A DNA stretch of 38,335 nucleotides from Burkholderiaceae bacterium. GTDB taxonomy: Bacteria > Pseudomonadota > Gammaproteobacteria > Burkholderiales > Burkholderiaceae_E. The translations under genes and the position numbers were made by a program. Below the pieces are notes generated by a model. It was not told the origin of the DNA. It searched no databases and saw only the letters and a list, made by a program, of their open reading frames with translations. Positions 8,706 to 16,442 of the stretch are shown here, piece after piece (within the stretch, counting starts at the first letter, position 1; the number at the start of each line of letters is the position of its first letter). The stretch is taken from contig JAGXFG010000131.1 of the NCBI GenBank assembly GCA_024637395.1, positions 1-38,335 of the forward strand, written 5' to 3'.

Positions 8706-9954
8706 TTATTGGGGCAAATTGGGGGCAATTTGTACAAGTTTCTTCATGCCCTGCCAGATGCGCCCCAGCTCTCTGGGGGACTCCGAATCTATCCAGCGGC
8801 CATAGACCTTCACGAGCATCGAGTAGTCACTGTGCCCCATCTGGTTGGCGATGAAGGCCAGGTTGCCGCGTGCGGTGAGGTTCCAGCAGGCATAAGTGTG
8901 GCGGGTCTGGTAAGGCGGGCGATGTCGGACCTCAGCGCCGGGTCAGGTTGCTCCACTTCGTGTTCCATGCACTCGGCACGTACCATGCATTCACGTTGGT
9001 CTTGCGCGCCTGCGTCTTCGGCGACAACAGCAGCCGCGCGCGATCAACGCGCGACTCATGACGATTTAGCCAGACTTCCAAGTCCATCGCATCGCGCGTC
9101 AACGCATCTTCGATCAGTACCTTGAGTGCAGCTTGAGCCGGCGGAAACAGCAGGATAGTTCGTTCCTTGTTCGTCTTCGGAATCTTGAAGGTGAGCGACT
9201 GCGTGACCGAGCGCCGCACCGTCAGCTTGCTCAAGTCGGTGGCAATGTCCTCCACAGCGAGCCCGCACAACTCACCCGGCCGCAGGCCCGTGTAGAACGC
9301 GAGTGTCACCGAAGCTGCGTCGACTGGGTGCAAGCAACCCTTCGTGATTAACGCGTTGTACTCCTGATAGGTGAACGGGTTTGGGTCCTTGTTGCTCTTG
9401 GTGAAGCGTGTGCAGTGCTTGGCCAAGCCTTCGGCGCAGAAGTGGTTCTGTTCGCACCAGTAGAGAAAGCCCGCGAATGTAGCGAGGTAGTGGTTTACCG
9501 TCGAGACGGCTCGCGTCTCGATCAAGTCCACGCGCAATTGCTGGATGTCTGCCGGGATCAGGGCATCGGCCAGGCGGTTCCGTCCGATGGTGTTGAGGCA
9601 GGCGTTGAGCGCCACCTGGTAGCGGTTCTGTGTTTCGGCAGTGATGTCCACTGCCTTGAGTGGCATGTACCGTTCGGACAGGTCGCCGAGACGCTTGCTT
9701 GCCGTGCCGGCTTGGTCGCCTTGCCGCGAATGAGGGAAAAACTCGGACTCGTCGTAGGCCCCCGTCTTGAGCGCATACATGGCGGCGCTGCGAAGGCGAG
9801 AAGCATGTTTCAGGTTTGCCTTGGTCGGCTCGATACCCAGCGTGTGGCGATGGCGCACTCCCTTGTGCATGAACGCCACGCGAATCGACTTTCCATGCAC
9901 TTCGATGCCCGGAAGATTGCTGCTCATCACGGTATCCATCTGCGCCGCCATCAT
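8706..9954 (-). pseudogene. Tyrosine-family ICE integrase, split by a frameshift
   Basis: A tyrosine recombinase that would catalyse integration and excision. The first frame (ATG at 9954, GGGAG ribosome site, stop at 8932) encodes an N-terminal arm-type DNA-binding domain (LPGIEVHGKSIRVAF), a SAM-like core-binding domain, and the first catalytic Arg in FYTGLRPGELCGL. The other catalytic residues lie in the next frame, which is open to TAA at 8706: RPPYQTRHTYA, GH in NQMGHSDYS, and the nucleophile Tyr in VKVYGRW. The break is one extra base near 8937; removing it gives a continuous, family-like LTRAEVRHRPPYQTRH. It may be real decay or a sequencing error. It sits next to mutS with no tRNA. 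Confidence 0.88.
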
Positions 9955-9967
9955 CACTCTCCCGAAA

Positions 9968-10234
9968 TCACTCCTGGTTGTTCCTGTCGCTGGCTTGTTG
10001 CTTGCGTTTTTCTCGTCCAGTCTTGAGCTTGAACAGCTCAAACAGTCCGGGGTGCATCTTGCGATCCCCGGCCTCCCACTGCTGCCAAGTACGCAATGAC
10101 GCATGCACCACGTCACCGGCTTGCGTTTGCGTCAAACCCGCTGCGGTTCTGGCCGCACGGATGTCATCAGGCTCGGGGGGCGTGGCAGTTGTAGAAGCCG
10201 AAATGTTTTTGCGCCGGTTGAGCGAGTGTGGCAT
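9968..10234 (-). CDS. Small XRE/Cro-like helix-turn-helix regulator
   Basis: An 88-aa protein with one HTH domain (about residues 24-70). AARTAAGLTQTQAGDVVHAS is a typical XRE scaffold, with the recognition helix followed by TWQQWEAGDRKM. A Lys/Arg-rich tail follows. It ends 13 nt before the integrase start on the same strand, so the two are probably co-transcribed. Its promoter holds a 19-bp dyad, which suggests autorepression and control of integrase. It is not a complete phage CI-type repressor because it lacks a peptidase domain. It resembles antitoxin-type or Cro-type HTH proteins, but no toxin partner is next to it. Confidence 0.75.
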   Translation of the reverse strand: MPHSLNRRKNISASTTATPPEPDDIRAARTAAGLTQTQAGDVVHASLRTWQQWEAGDRKMHPGLFELFKLKTGREKRKQQASDRNNQE

Positions 10235-10305
10235 GGCGTGAGTCCATGTGCGCCGTCATGCCTCGCAGGACAAAGCACCTGCGCCGACTGTTGGCAGTTA
10301 GCGCA

Positions 10306-10334
10306 ACTATACGCTCAATGAGCGTATGGAACAA
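10306..10334 (-). promoter_or_regulatory. Sigma-70-like promoter of the HTH-integrase operon
   Basis: On the minus strand a TTGTTC -35 element (10334-10329) is followed by a 17-nt spacer and a TATAGT -10 element (10311-10306). It lies 72 nt upstream of the HTH start codon, between that gene and the xis-like gene. Confidence 0.65.
10309..10327. promoter_or_regulatory. Dyad operator overlapping the HTH promoter
   Basis: ATACGCTCAATGAGCGTAT is a perfect 9+1+9 dyad that fills the spacer and overlaps the -10 element of the promoter above. A repressor bound here would exclude RNA polymerase. The adjacent HTH protein is the obvious candidate ligand; this is inference. Confidence 0.7.
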
Positions 10335-10404
10335 CAGCACCGCCGCAGGACTGCTCCAAGCAGAGAAGCGCACAAAGGGGACCAACGTGAACGACTGACC
10401 GGCA

Positions 10405-10608
10405 TCAATGCGCAGCCAGTTGCCTGCCGCTCTCCACCCAGCGCTCAAACTCTTCCAAGTTCACAAAAATGCGGCCATCCGGAGCTTTGCGCCAGATACG
10501 GCCTTGCGACCAAGTGCCGTTCTTGACCTTGTGGCGCACCGCGTCTTCGCTGTATCCGGAAATCTCTGCCAATCGGTTGATCAGCACCCATCGACTTGGG
10601 TTGCTCAT
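10405..10608 (-). CDS. Excisionase-like winged-helix DNA-binding protein
   Basis: A protein of 67 aa that belongs, by its motifs, to the small excisionase family of integrative elements. It has RWVLINRLAEISGYSEDAVRH (recognition helix region), then GTWSQGRIWRKAPDGRIFVNLEEFERWVES, the typical wing and C-terminal helix. Such proteins bend attachment-site DNA and steer the integrase toward excision. The ATG at 10608 is preceded by GGAG at a suitable distance; an ATG four codons upstream is less likely. It lies upstream of the HTH-integrase promoter on the same strand. The 190 nt between it and the DUF2274 gene hold no gene I can see. Confidence 0.75.
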   Translation of the reverse strand: MSNPSRWVLINRLAEISGYSEDAVRHKVKNGTWSQGRIWRKAPDGRIFVNLEEFERWVESGRQLAAH

Positions 10609-10810
10609 GTTGCGCTCCATGGGTGCACCGGTTCGGCTCGGATTGAGGCTGACATCGGCAATTTCACGTCTGTCGATATAGTCTCGCCGATCCCCGTTTT
10701 TGGAAAACCCGCTTGGGCGTGCATGGGCGTACAGCAGGCGTGGGCTGTTATTGCGCTATGCATTCGAATTCAGATGGCTGGTGTATGAGGCAGAGTTCCA
10801 TGTCTAATTG

Positions 10811-11080
10811 CTAGGGGTTCGCTGCGAGTATTGGCCGTGATGCTGGCGCTCCTTTCGCAGCCGACTTCCTGAATCCGCGATCCCGCGCCATGAACGCTTC
10901 GAGCATGTGTGGGATCAGCGTGGCGGCATCGATCGCCTCACCGTAGGTCTGCTCGTGCAGCGCGGCGTAGCGTTCCAAATCGGCCTTGAGCGCGCTCGTG
11001 CAGGCGAAAGTGACCTTGATGGTCGAGGTCTTGGGCAGCGGGCCCAGCCGCAGCCGCTGCTTGTTGGTGGATATGCTCAT
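10811..11080 (-). CDS. DUF2274-type small protein, end of the trb operon
   Basis: An 89-aa protein of the DUF2274 kind regularly found just after trbI in Tn4371-like conjugative elements. A beta-strand-like stretch (TIKVTFACTSALKADLERYAALH) is followed by a helical part (IDAATLIPHMLEAFMARDRGF), reminiscent of a ribbon-helix-helix or small regulatory fold. Its role is unknown. Its ATG overlaps the trbI stop by 4 nt, so it is translationally coupled and the last gene of the transfer operon. Confidence 0.75.
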   Translation of the reverse strand: MSISTNKQRLRLGPLPKTSTIKVTFACTSALKADLERYAALHEQTYGEAIDAATLIPHMLEAFMARDRGFRKSAAKGAPASRPILAANP

Positions 11081-12348
11081 TGCGACGATCCCATCTGGAA
11101 GAAGAGCGGCTGATACGGCCGCAGGATCAGATCTTTGTTCACCATGACCCGCATCGGAAAGCCGGGCCGGATAGTGAGCGTGGGCTGGATGCTCACGTTG
11201 CGCTTGGTGATTTCCTGACCGACCTGGTTCACGGTGTCCTGCGCGCTCTGGCGCGTGGCGATGATGATCTTGCCATCGCTGGCGGTGCGATCAGGCGCAG
11301 CCAGTTCGGCGCCCACACCGAGCAGCGTGGACAACGCAGCACCAGCGAGGATGCGATCCCAATGCCAATCGACGCCATCTTCCAGTCCGGCATAACCCGC
11401 CGGGTCGATGCCGGGCAGGCGGTCGAGCGAAATGGATGAGGTATCGGGCAGGATCAGCCGTGTCCACACCAGCAGCACTCGCCGCTGGCCGAAGGCCACC
11501 TGGCTGTCGTAGCGGCCGATCAGGCGTGAGCCCTGCGGGATCAGCAGGAAGCGCCCCGTGGCCGTGTCGTAGACCGCCTCGGTAACGTTGGCGATGACCT
11601 GCCCCGGCAAGTCGGAATTGATGCCCGTCACCAGCGCTGCCGGAATGACGGTGCCCGCCATCACCTGGTAGGGAGAGGCTGGCAGTTGCAGGCTGGCCGG
11701 ATTGCGCGTGGCAGTGTCGCCGCTATTGGCGACAAACGCCTGCTTCTGCTCCTGTCGGTTCTGTACCGCCGTTGGGTCGGCAGGCTGTGCCGACGCCGAT
11801 GCCATCGGATTGAACGGCTGGTTGCCCGATACCGCCTCGGGCATGGCCGTGCCCGCGGTGGGCGCCGGCGCCGCCTTCACCGTACTGCTGCTGCGAAAGA
11901 AAACCCCCGAACGTGCTGCCTCCTCGGCATCACCCGGCTGTGCGATGCGTCCAGTCTGCGCGGGAACTGGGTGTACGCCCGCGCCGGCGTTGCGCTGCGC
12001 CACTATGGCCGGGCCCAAGTCGCCCGGCAATGGCTCGCCCAAAGCGGGCACTAGCTTGGTAGCCACCGGCACCTTGGAATAGTCCGTGGGCAACTGGTCG
12101 AGACTCTCCGCACGTGAGACGCGATCCACGTTGTACAGCTCGGCGGCCGCGTTGCGCTCGCGCTGGTGCGATTGCAACGACCACAACGTGCCACCCAACA
12201 CGATCGCGCCCAGCGTTCCCGCAAGGACGGCGAGCATGCGTCGGTTCAGCCGCGTGACCGGGCGCGGCGAAGCGCGCAGGGCCAAGGTGTCCGGGTCGGC
12301 CTTATTCGGCCCAATTGGTGGAATCTGCGGCGTGGAGGGCGTGTTCAT
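11077..12348 (-). CDS. trbI: Conjugal transfer protein TrbI (VirB10 family)
   Basis: A 423-aa inner-membrane anchored protein that spans the periplasm and forms the core-complex channel with TrbG. It has a short cytoplasmic N-terminus and a single membrane helix at about residues 37-57. A Pro/Ala-rich linker follows, then a C-terminal VirB10 beta-barrel domain (SPYQVMAGTVIPAALVTGINSDLPGQV, FLLIPQGSRLIGRYDS). The gene is 2 nt from trbG and overlaps DUF2274 by 4 nt. It is full length with no disrupted motifs. Confidence 0.94.
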   Translation of the reverse strand: MNTPSTPQIPPIGPNKADPDTLALRASPRPVTRLNRRMLAVLAGTLGAIVLGGTLWSLQSHQRERNAAAELYNVDRVSRAESLDQLPTDYSKVPVATKLVPALGEPLPGDLGPAIVAQRNAGAGVHPVPAQTGRIAQPGDAEEAARSGVFFRSSSTVKAAPAPTAGTAMPEAVSGNQPFNPMASASAQPADPTAVQNRQEQKQAFVANSGDTATRNPASLQLPASPYQVMAGTVIPAALVTGINSDLPGQVIANVTEAVYDTATGRFLLIPQGSRLIGRYDSQVAFGQRRVLLVWTRLILPDTSSISLDRLPGIDPAGYAGLEDGVDWHWDRILAGAALSTLLGVGAELAAPDRTASDGKIIIATRQSAQDTVNQVGQEITKRNVSIQPTLTIRPGFPMRVMVNKDLILRPYQPLFFQMGSSQ

Positions 12349-12350
12349 GC

Positions 12351-13364
12351 TCAGTGACTCCGCGGCGTGCTACCCACACCATCGGTGCGCTCGATGCGAA
12401 CGACGGCGGCCTTGTCCGCACCCAGCCGCAACTCGGCCGCACCGAACAACCGATCCACCACGTAGTAGGGTGAGCGGAAGCGGTAGTTGACGAGCTGGCC
12501 ATCACCCTGCTGCCCGATCACGAATAGCGGCGGCAGCTCGCCTTGCGCGATGCCCGCGGGGAACTGGATGTAGACGCGATCGCCGTCGTCGAAGGCGCGC
12601 AGCGGCTTCCACGGTGGGCTGTCGCCGGAGATGGCGTAGCGGAACTTGATCTGTTCCAGCGACAAGCCGATGTCCACCGGCGCCGCCGCCTGGGCCTGCT
12701 GCGCGTGCTTCTGCAAGGCCAGCATACGGTCCTTGGGATAGTCCCACGACGCGGATGCCATCCACGTATGCGGTGTGGAAGACAGTTCGAGTAGGTAGGT
12801 GCGCCGGTTCGTGGTGATGACCATGTTCGTCTTCAGCCCGACGCGCGTGGGCTTTACGAGGATGTTTACGCGCAGGTTCGCGCCGGCGCCGCTGGCGGTG
12901 TCGCCGACGATCCAGCGCACGGTGTCGCCGGCCGAGACCGTCACCAGCTCCTCGCCCTGCTGCAAGGCAATCACGGTGACGCGCCCCGGACTTGTGTAGA
13001 CCTGATACAGCGCGCCATCGGCATAGGGCCAGACCTGGATCGCGTTGATGTAGCCCTCTTGGCTCGGCGGCATGCGCGCTTCTGCATTGGCACGCGCCAC
13101 GCGAGCCTTCTCGTCGGGCAATTCGGCGACTGGCTTGTCCTCTGGCATGCTCACCAGCGGCTTCAACTGCTCGGGCAGCGGCAGTAGCTTCGGCACTTCG
13201 ACTACCTCGATGGGCTTGGGGGGCTCCGGCAGCGCGTGCGCCGCGACAGGTTCATCGAGCGTGATGGCAGGTGGCGGCTGTTGATTCGTGGCGCAGCCGC
13301 TGACAGTTGCCAAGGTGACACTCAGGATCAACGGCAAAGCGTAAATGCGGATTTGGGTTTTCAT
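12351..13364 (-). CDS. trbG: Conjugal transfer protein TrbG (VirB9 family)
   Basis: A 337-aa secreted protein of the outer-membrane part of the type IV secretion core. It has an N-terminal signal peptide with a lipobox-like VSGC (about residues 21-24), a Pro/Glu-rich region, then the VirB9/CagX domain. That domain includes INAIQVWPYADGALYQVYTSPG, TNRRTYLLEL and the C-terminal FRSPYYVVDRLFGAAELRLG. The start codon overlaps the trbF stop by 4 nt, which points to translational coupling. Confidence 0.93.
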   Translation of the reverse strand: MKTQIRIYALPLILSVTLATVSGCATNQQPPPAITLDEPVAAHALPEPPKPIEVVEVPKLLPLPEQLKPLVSMPEDKPVAELPDEKARVARANAEARMPPSQEGYINAIQVWPYADGALYQVYTSPGRVTVIALQQGEELVTVSAGDTVRWIVGDTASGAGANLRVNILVKPTRVGLKTNMVITTNRRTYLLELSSTPHTWMASASWDYPKDRMLALQKHAQQAQAAAPVDIGLSLEQIKFRYAISGDSPPWKPLRAFDDGDRVYIQFPAGIAQGELPPLFVIGQQGDGQLVNYRFRSPYYVVDRLFGAAELRLGADKAAVVRIERTDGVGSTPRSH

Positions 13365-14068
13365 GGTTTCTTGGCTCCTTCGGTTGCGTCGAGTTCACGG
13401 CTCCAGGACAGGCCGTTGACATAAATGCCGAGCGGGTTCTTGCGCAACCGCTCTTCGGTGCGGGGTGGCTGCAACACCATCGACAGGACGGCAGTCCAGC
13501 GCTCGGTGCTCGCGGGCGAACCGTTGGCATAGCTGCGCTCGATCCAGCGCACCTGGAACGAGGATTCGCTGGCGCGGACCACGCTGGTGATCTCCACGGC
13601 CGTCGAGGTTTGGCCGATGCGCGCGAACGGATCGTTGGTGCGTGCGTAGTCGTTTAGCGTGGCCGCACCCTTGTCCGTGGTGTACTCGTAGGCTTCGAGC
13701 CAGTTCTGCCGCACCACGATGGGATCGATCGACAGTGAGCGCACGTCGGTAAGAAAGCGCGCCAGGTGGTAGGCAATCTGCGCATCGTTGGGCTTGTAGG
13801 GCGTGGCCGCTTCGCCCACCGCGCGCACCTGACCGCCGGTGGCGACCTCGACCACATAGGGCGTGACGATGGACTGCGCCGAACGCCACACCAGTCCGCC
13901 CGCCATCAGCAGTGCAAGCGAGAGACATCCAAAAGCCATCAGCCGCCAGTTTTTCGCCTGCACGCGTGCACTGCCGATGCGCTGATCCCAGACCTGCGCG
14001 GCGGCCTGGTAGGGGGTGACGGGCGCTGGCGTGTCCGCGTAGCGCACCTGGGGTCGTTTGAATCGCAT
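13361..14068 (-). CDS. trbF: Conjugal transfer protein TrbF (VirB8 family)
   Basis: A 235-aa bitopic inner-membrane protein that nucleates the mating channel. Its N-terminal cytoplasmic part includes TPYQAAAQVWDQRIGSARVQAKNWR. A single transmembrane helix lies at about residues 44-63 (LMAFGCLSLALLMAGGLVW). The periplasmic VirB8 NTF2-like domain follows, with IAYHLARFLTDVRSLSIDPIVVRQNW and NPLGIYVNGLSWSREL near the end. It lies between trbL and trbG. Confidence 0.94.
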   Translation of the reverse strand: MRFKRPQVRYADTPAPVTPYQAAAQVWDQRIGSARVQAKNWRLMAFGCLSLALLMAGGLVWRSAQSIVTPYVVEVATGGQVRAVGEAATPYKPNDAQIAYHLARFLTDVRSLSIDPIVVRQNWLEAYEYTTDKGAATLNDYARTNDPFARIGQTSTAVEITSVVRASESSFQVRWIERSYANGSPASTERWTAVLSMVLQPPRTEERLRKNPLGIYVNGLSWSRELDATEGAKKP

Positions 14069-14080
14069 GGATTGATCTCC

Positions 14081-15433
14081 TCAATGGTTCGAGTCGTCGC
14101 GCAGGCTCGGGCTGGCACCGCTGCCGCCGTGATCGCCCGAGCGCAGGGTGTGGGCGGCTGTCGAGACCGCATGGCTGGCCTGCTGTTTGCGCCGCATTTG
14201 TTTGGCCCAAGCTGGCTCTGCCGCAGGGGACTTGGCTTCGGCCGATTCGGTAAAACCGCCTGCCGCCGCAGGCGCAGCCGCCTCCGTGACGTAACTTGCT
14301 ACACGATCCTTGACCGCTTTCGCACCGGCCGCGACGCGCTGGCCGACAGCACCGGCACCGCTCTTGGCCACATTGGCGAGGCCTGCGCCAGCGCCACGAA
14401 CTCCACCGCCACCCGATGCTGCGGCGCCAGTCTGGTAGGCGGTCTTCGCACCGCTTGCCATTGAGCTGCTTGCACGCCCAGGCGATGCAGCGCCACCGAT
14501 GGCCGCGCGGGCGGCACCCGGCACCATGCGCGCACCTGCCGCTACCGCCGCGCCACCTGTCGCGATAGCCGCGCCGCCAGCGACAGCCAAACCAGCGGCA
14601 CCCAGCGCCGTTCCGGCCGCCGCGCCAGCGCCGAGCTGTGGCGCGCCCGACACCAAGCCGGTCGCAATGCCGGGCCCGAAGATCCCCAGCCCCAGCATTG
14701 CCAGCGAGGCCAGCATGATGGTCAACGCCAAGTCAATGGAGGGCTCGGTACCCGGCGGCGTCTGGAACTGCGCAAACAGTCCCGTACCGATGCCCACGAT
14801 CACCGCCAGCACCAGCACCTTGATGCCCGATGACACTACGTTGCCCAGCACACGTTCGGCGAGGAATGCCGTCTTGTTCCACAGCGCAAACGGCACCAGC
14901 ACGAAGCCTGCGAGTGTGGTCAGTTTGAATTCGATCAGCGTGACGAAGAGCTGCACGGCGAGCACGAAGAAGCTGATGATCACCACCAGCCAGGCCAGGA
15001 ACAGCACAGTGATGACATCGAGGTTCGCGAAGACCTCGGGGAAGCCGGTCATGTCGCTGATCTGCGCCATGATCGGCCGCGCCGCATCGACGCCGACTTT
15101 GGCCAGGTGGCCCGGCTGCAGAAACTGCGCTTGCGTCAGCGTGGAACCCGACGCCACTAGACCGAGTCCGGCAAAGGAGCGGAACAGGATGCTTGCCAGA
15201 TGGTTGAAGTTGCCGATGATGAAAGCGAAGGCCCCGACGTACAGCGTCTTCTTGATCAGCTTGCCGATCACGTCCTCGCCGCCCATGGCCCAGAAAAGAC
15301 CCGCCAGCGTCATGTCGATCACCACCAGCGTGGCAGTCAGGAACGCCACCTCGCCACCGAGTAGTCCGAACCCGGAATCGATGTAGCGCGAGAAGACATC
15401 GAGGAAACGGTCGATGACCGACAGGTCGTTCAT
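14081..15433 (-). CDS. trbL: Conjugal transfer protein TrbL (VirB6 family)
   Basis: A 450-aa polytopic inner-membrane channel subunit. At least five hydrophobic helices cover residues 20 to about 270, including GLLGGEVAFLTATLVVIDMTLAG and VLFLAWLVVIISFFVLAVQLFV. The following region is Ala/Gly-rich and then charged, as usual for TrbL tails. It starts MNDLSVIDRF, 3 nt after the TrbK-like lipoprotein gene, and ends 12 nt before trbF. Confidence 0.93.
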   Translation of the reverse strand: MNDLSVIDRFLDVFSRYIDSGFGLLGGEVAFLTATLVVIDMTLAGLFWAMGGEDVIGKLIKKTLYVGAFAFIIGNFNHLASILFRSFAGLGLVASGSTLTQAQFLQPGHLAKVGVDAARPIMAQISDMTGFPEVFANLDVITVLFLAWLVVIISFFVLAVQLFVTLIEFKLTTLAGFVLVPFALWNKTAFLAERVLGNVVSSGIKVLVLAVIVGIGTGLFAQFQTPPGTEPSIDLALTIMLASLAMLGLGIFGPGIATGLVSGAPQLGAGAAAGTALGAAGLAVAGGAAIATGGAAVAAGARMVPGAARAAIGGAASPGRASSSMASGAKTAYQTGAAASGGGGVRGAGAGLANVAKSGAGAVGQRVAAGAKAVKDRVASYVTEAAAPAAAGGFTESAEAKSPAAEPAWAKQMRRKQQASHAVSTAAHTLRSGDHGGSGASPSLRDDSNH

Positions 15434-15436
15434 GGC

Positions 15437-15703
15437 TCAGTCTTTCGGTGCGGAAGGTGGTGCAACCGGTGGCGCAGGCGTGTACGGCGTGCCGCTGCCC
15501 ATGAAGCGCTGCCGCGTGGCTTCGGCAGCCATGTTGCATAGCGCATCACCCACCTTGGCGTGATCATCTTTGCACTGGGCACGGACATCCTTCAGGCGTT
15601 CGGGATTCGCCACCAGCGACTCGACGGTATCGGTAGGTTCGGGCTTGCTGCACGCAGCCAGCAGCACGGTGCAGGCGACGACGGTGAGGAGGAGAGTTTT
15701 CAT
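15437..15703 (-). CDS. TrbK-like entry-exclusion lipoprotein
   Basis: An 88-aa predicted lipoprotein. It has a signal peptide MKTLLLTVVACTVLLAAC with the lipidated Cys18, then a short Cys-containing domain (NPERLKDVRAQCKDDHAKVGDALCNMAAEATRQRF). A Pro-rich tail follows. Position between trbJ and trbL, size and the paired cysteines fit TrbK, which blocks transfer into cells that already carry the element. The C-terminal motif RF-x-G-x-GTPYTP is shared with the adjacent TrbJ tail. The name rests mainly on position and lipobox. Confidence 0.72.
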   Translation of the reverse strand: MKTLLLTVVACTVLLAACSKPEPTDTVESLVANPERLKDVRAQCKDDHAKVGDALCNMAAEATRQRFMGSGTPYTPAPPVAPPSAPKD

Positions 15704-15713
15704 GATCGTTTCC

Positions 15714-16442
15714 TCAGTGGCTGTAGTAGTCGACCGTGTACGGCGTGTAAGGTGTGCCATGGCCTTGGAAGCGGCGACGCACTTCACGGGCACGCTCTTG
15801 CACCGCGATCTGCCGCGCCCGCTCTAGGGCAGTGGCACGGTCTTGGGTGATTTGAAGCTGTTGCGCCTGGATCGCCTGCCGAGCCTGCAAGGCGAGCAAC
15901 TGGTTCGTCGCCTGCGTGGCTTGCAACGCGCCGACCGCCGACTGGCTGCGATTCACGAGATCAGTCAGCGTCTGTTCGTCCGATGCGAAGTTCTGCACCG
16001 CTTGCGATTGCACCTTGGTCGCGGTGCGCAGCGCCTCCAACGAGTTTTGCCAACGCGTGCGCGCATCGATTGCCATCTGGCTACCCGAGGTGGAGGCGGC
16101 ATAGGCATCGGGATAGAGCCGCGCGAACTCGGTTTCCATTTGCGCCACGTTGAAGGCCAAGCCCTGCGCCTGCTGGATCAACTGGTTCGTCGCGGACAGC
16201 GCTGAGCGCAGTTGATTGAGCGCACTGAAGTTCAGGATGGTCAGGTTCCTGGCGTCGTTCGTCAGCATCTGCGCTTCGTTCTGGAGTTGCCTGATCTGGT
16301 TATTGATCTGCTCCAGAGCGCGGGCCGCCGTCAGGATGTTCTGGGCCAGGTTGGTCGGATCAATCACGACCCACGCCGCCTGCGCGGCGGGCATCGTGCT
16401 CATCAGAAAAGCGGCGGCAATGGCAAGCAAGGTTTTCTTCAC
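15714..16442 (-). CDS. trbJ: Conjugal transfer protein TrbJ (VirB5-like)
   Basis: A 242-aa periplasmic/pilus-associated protein. A signal peptide ends in AQA (about residue 22), and a long helical domain with heptad-like Gln/Asn/Leu patterns follows (ALEQINNQIRQLQNEAQML). The C-terminus ends GTPYTPYTVDYYSH. The start is GTG at 16442, with a strong AAGGAGGAG ribosome site and a 4-nt overlap with the trbE stop. Longer frames upstream run antisense within trbE and are not real. Confidence 0.9.
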   Translation of the reverse strand: MKKTLLAIAAAFLMSTMPAAQAAWVVIDPTNLAQNILTAARALEQINNQIRQLQNEAQMLTNDARNLTILNFSALNQLRSALSATNQLIQQAQGLAFNVAQMETEFARLYPDAYAASTSGSQMAIDARTRWQNSLEALRTATKVQSQAVQNFASDEQTLTDLVNRSQSAVGALQATQATNQLLALQARQAIQAQQLQITQDRATALERARQIAVQERAREVRRRFQGHGTPYTPYTVDYYSH

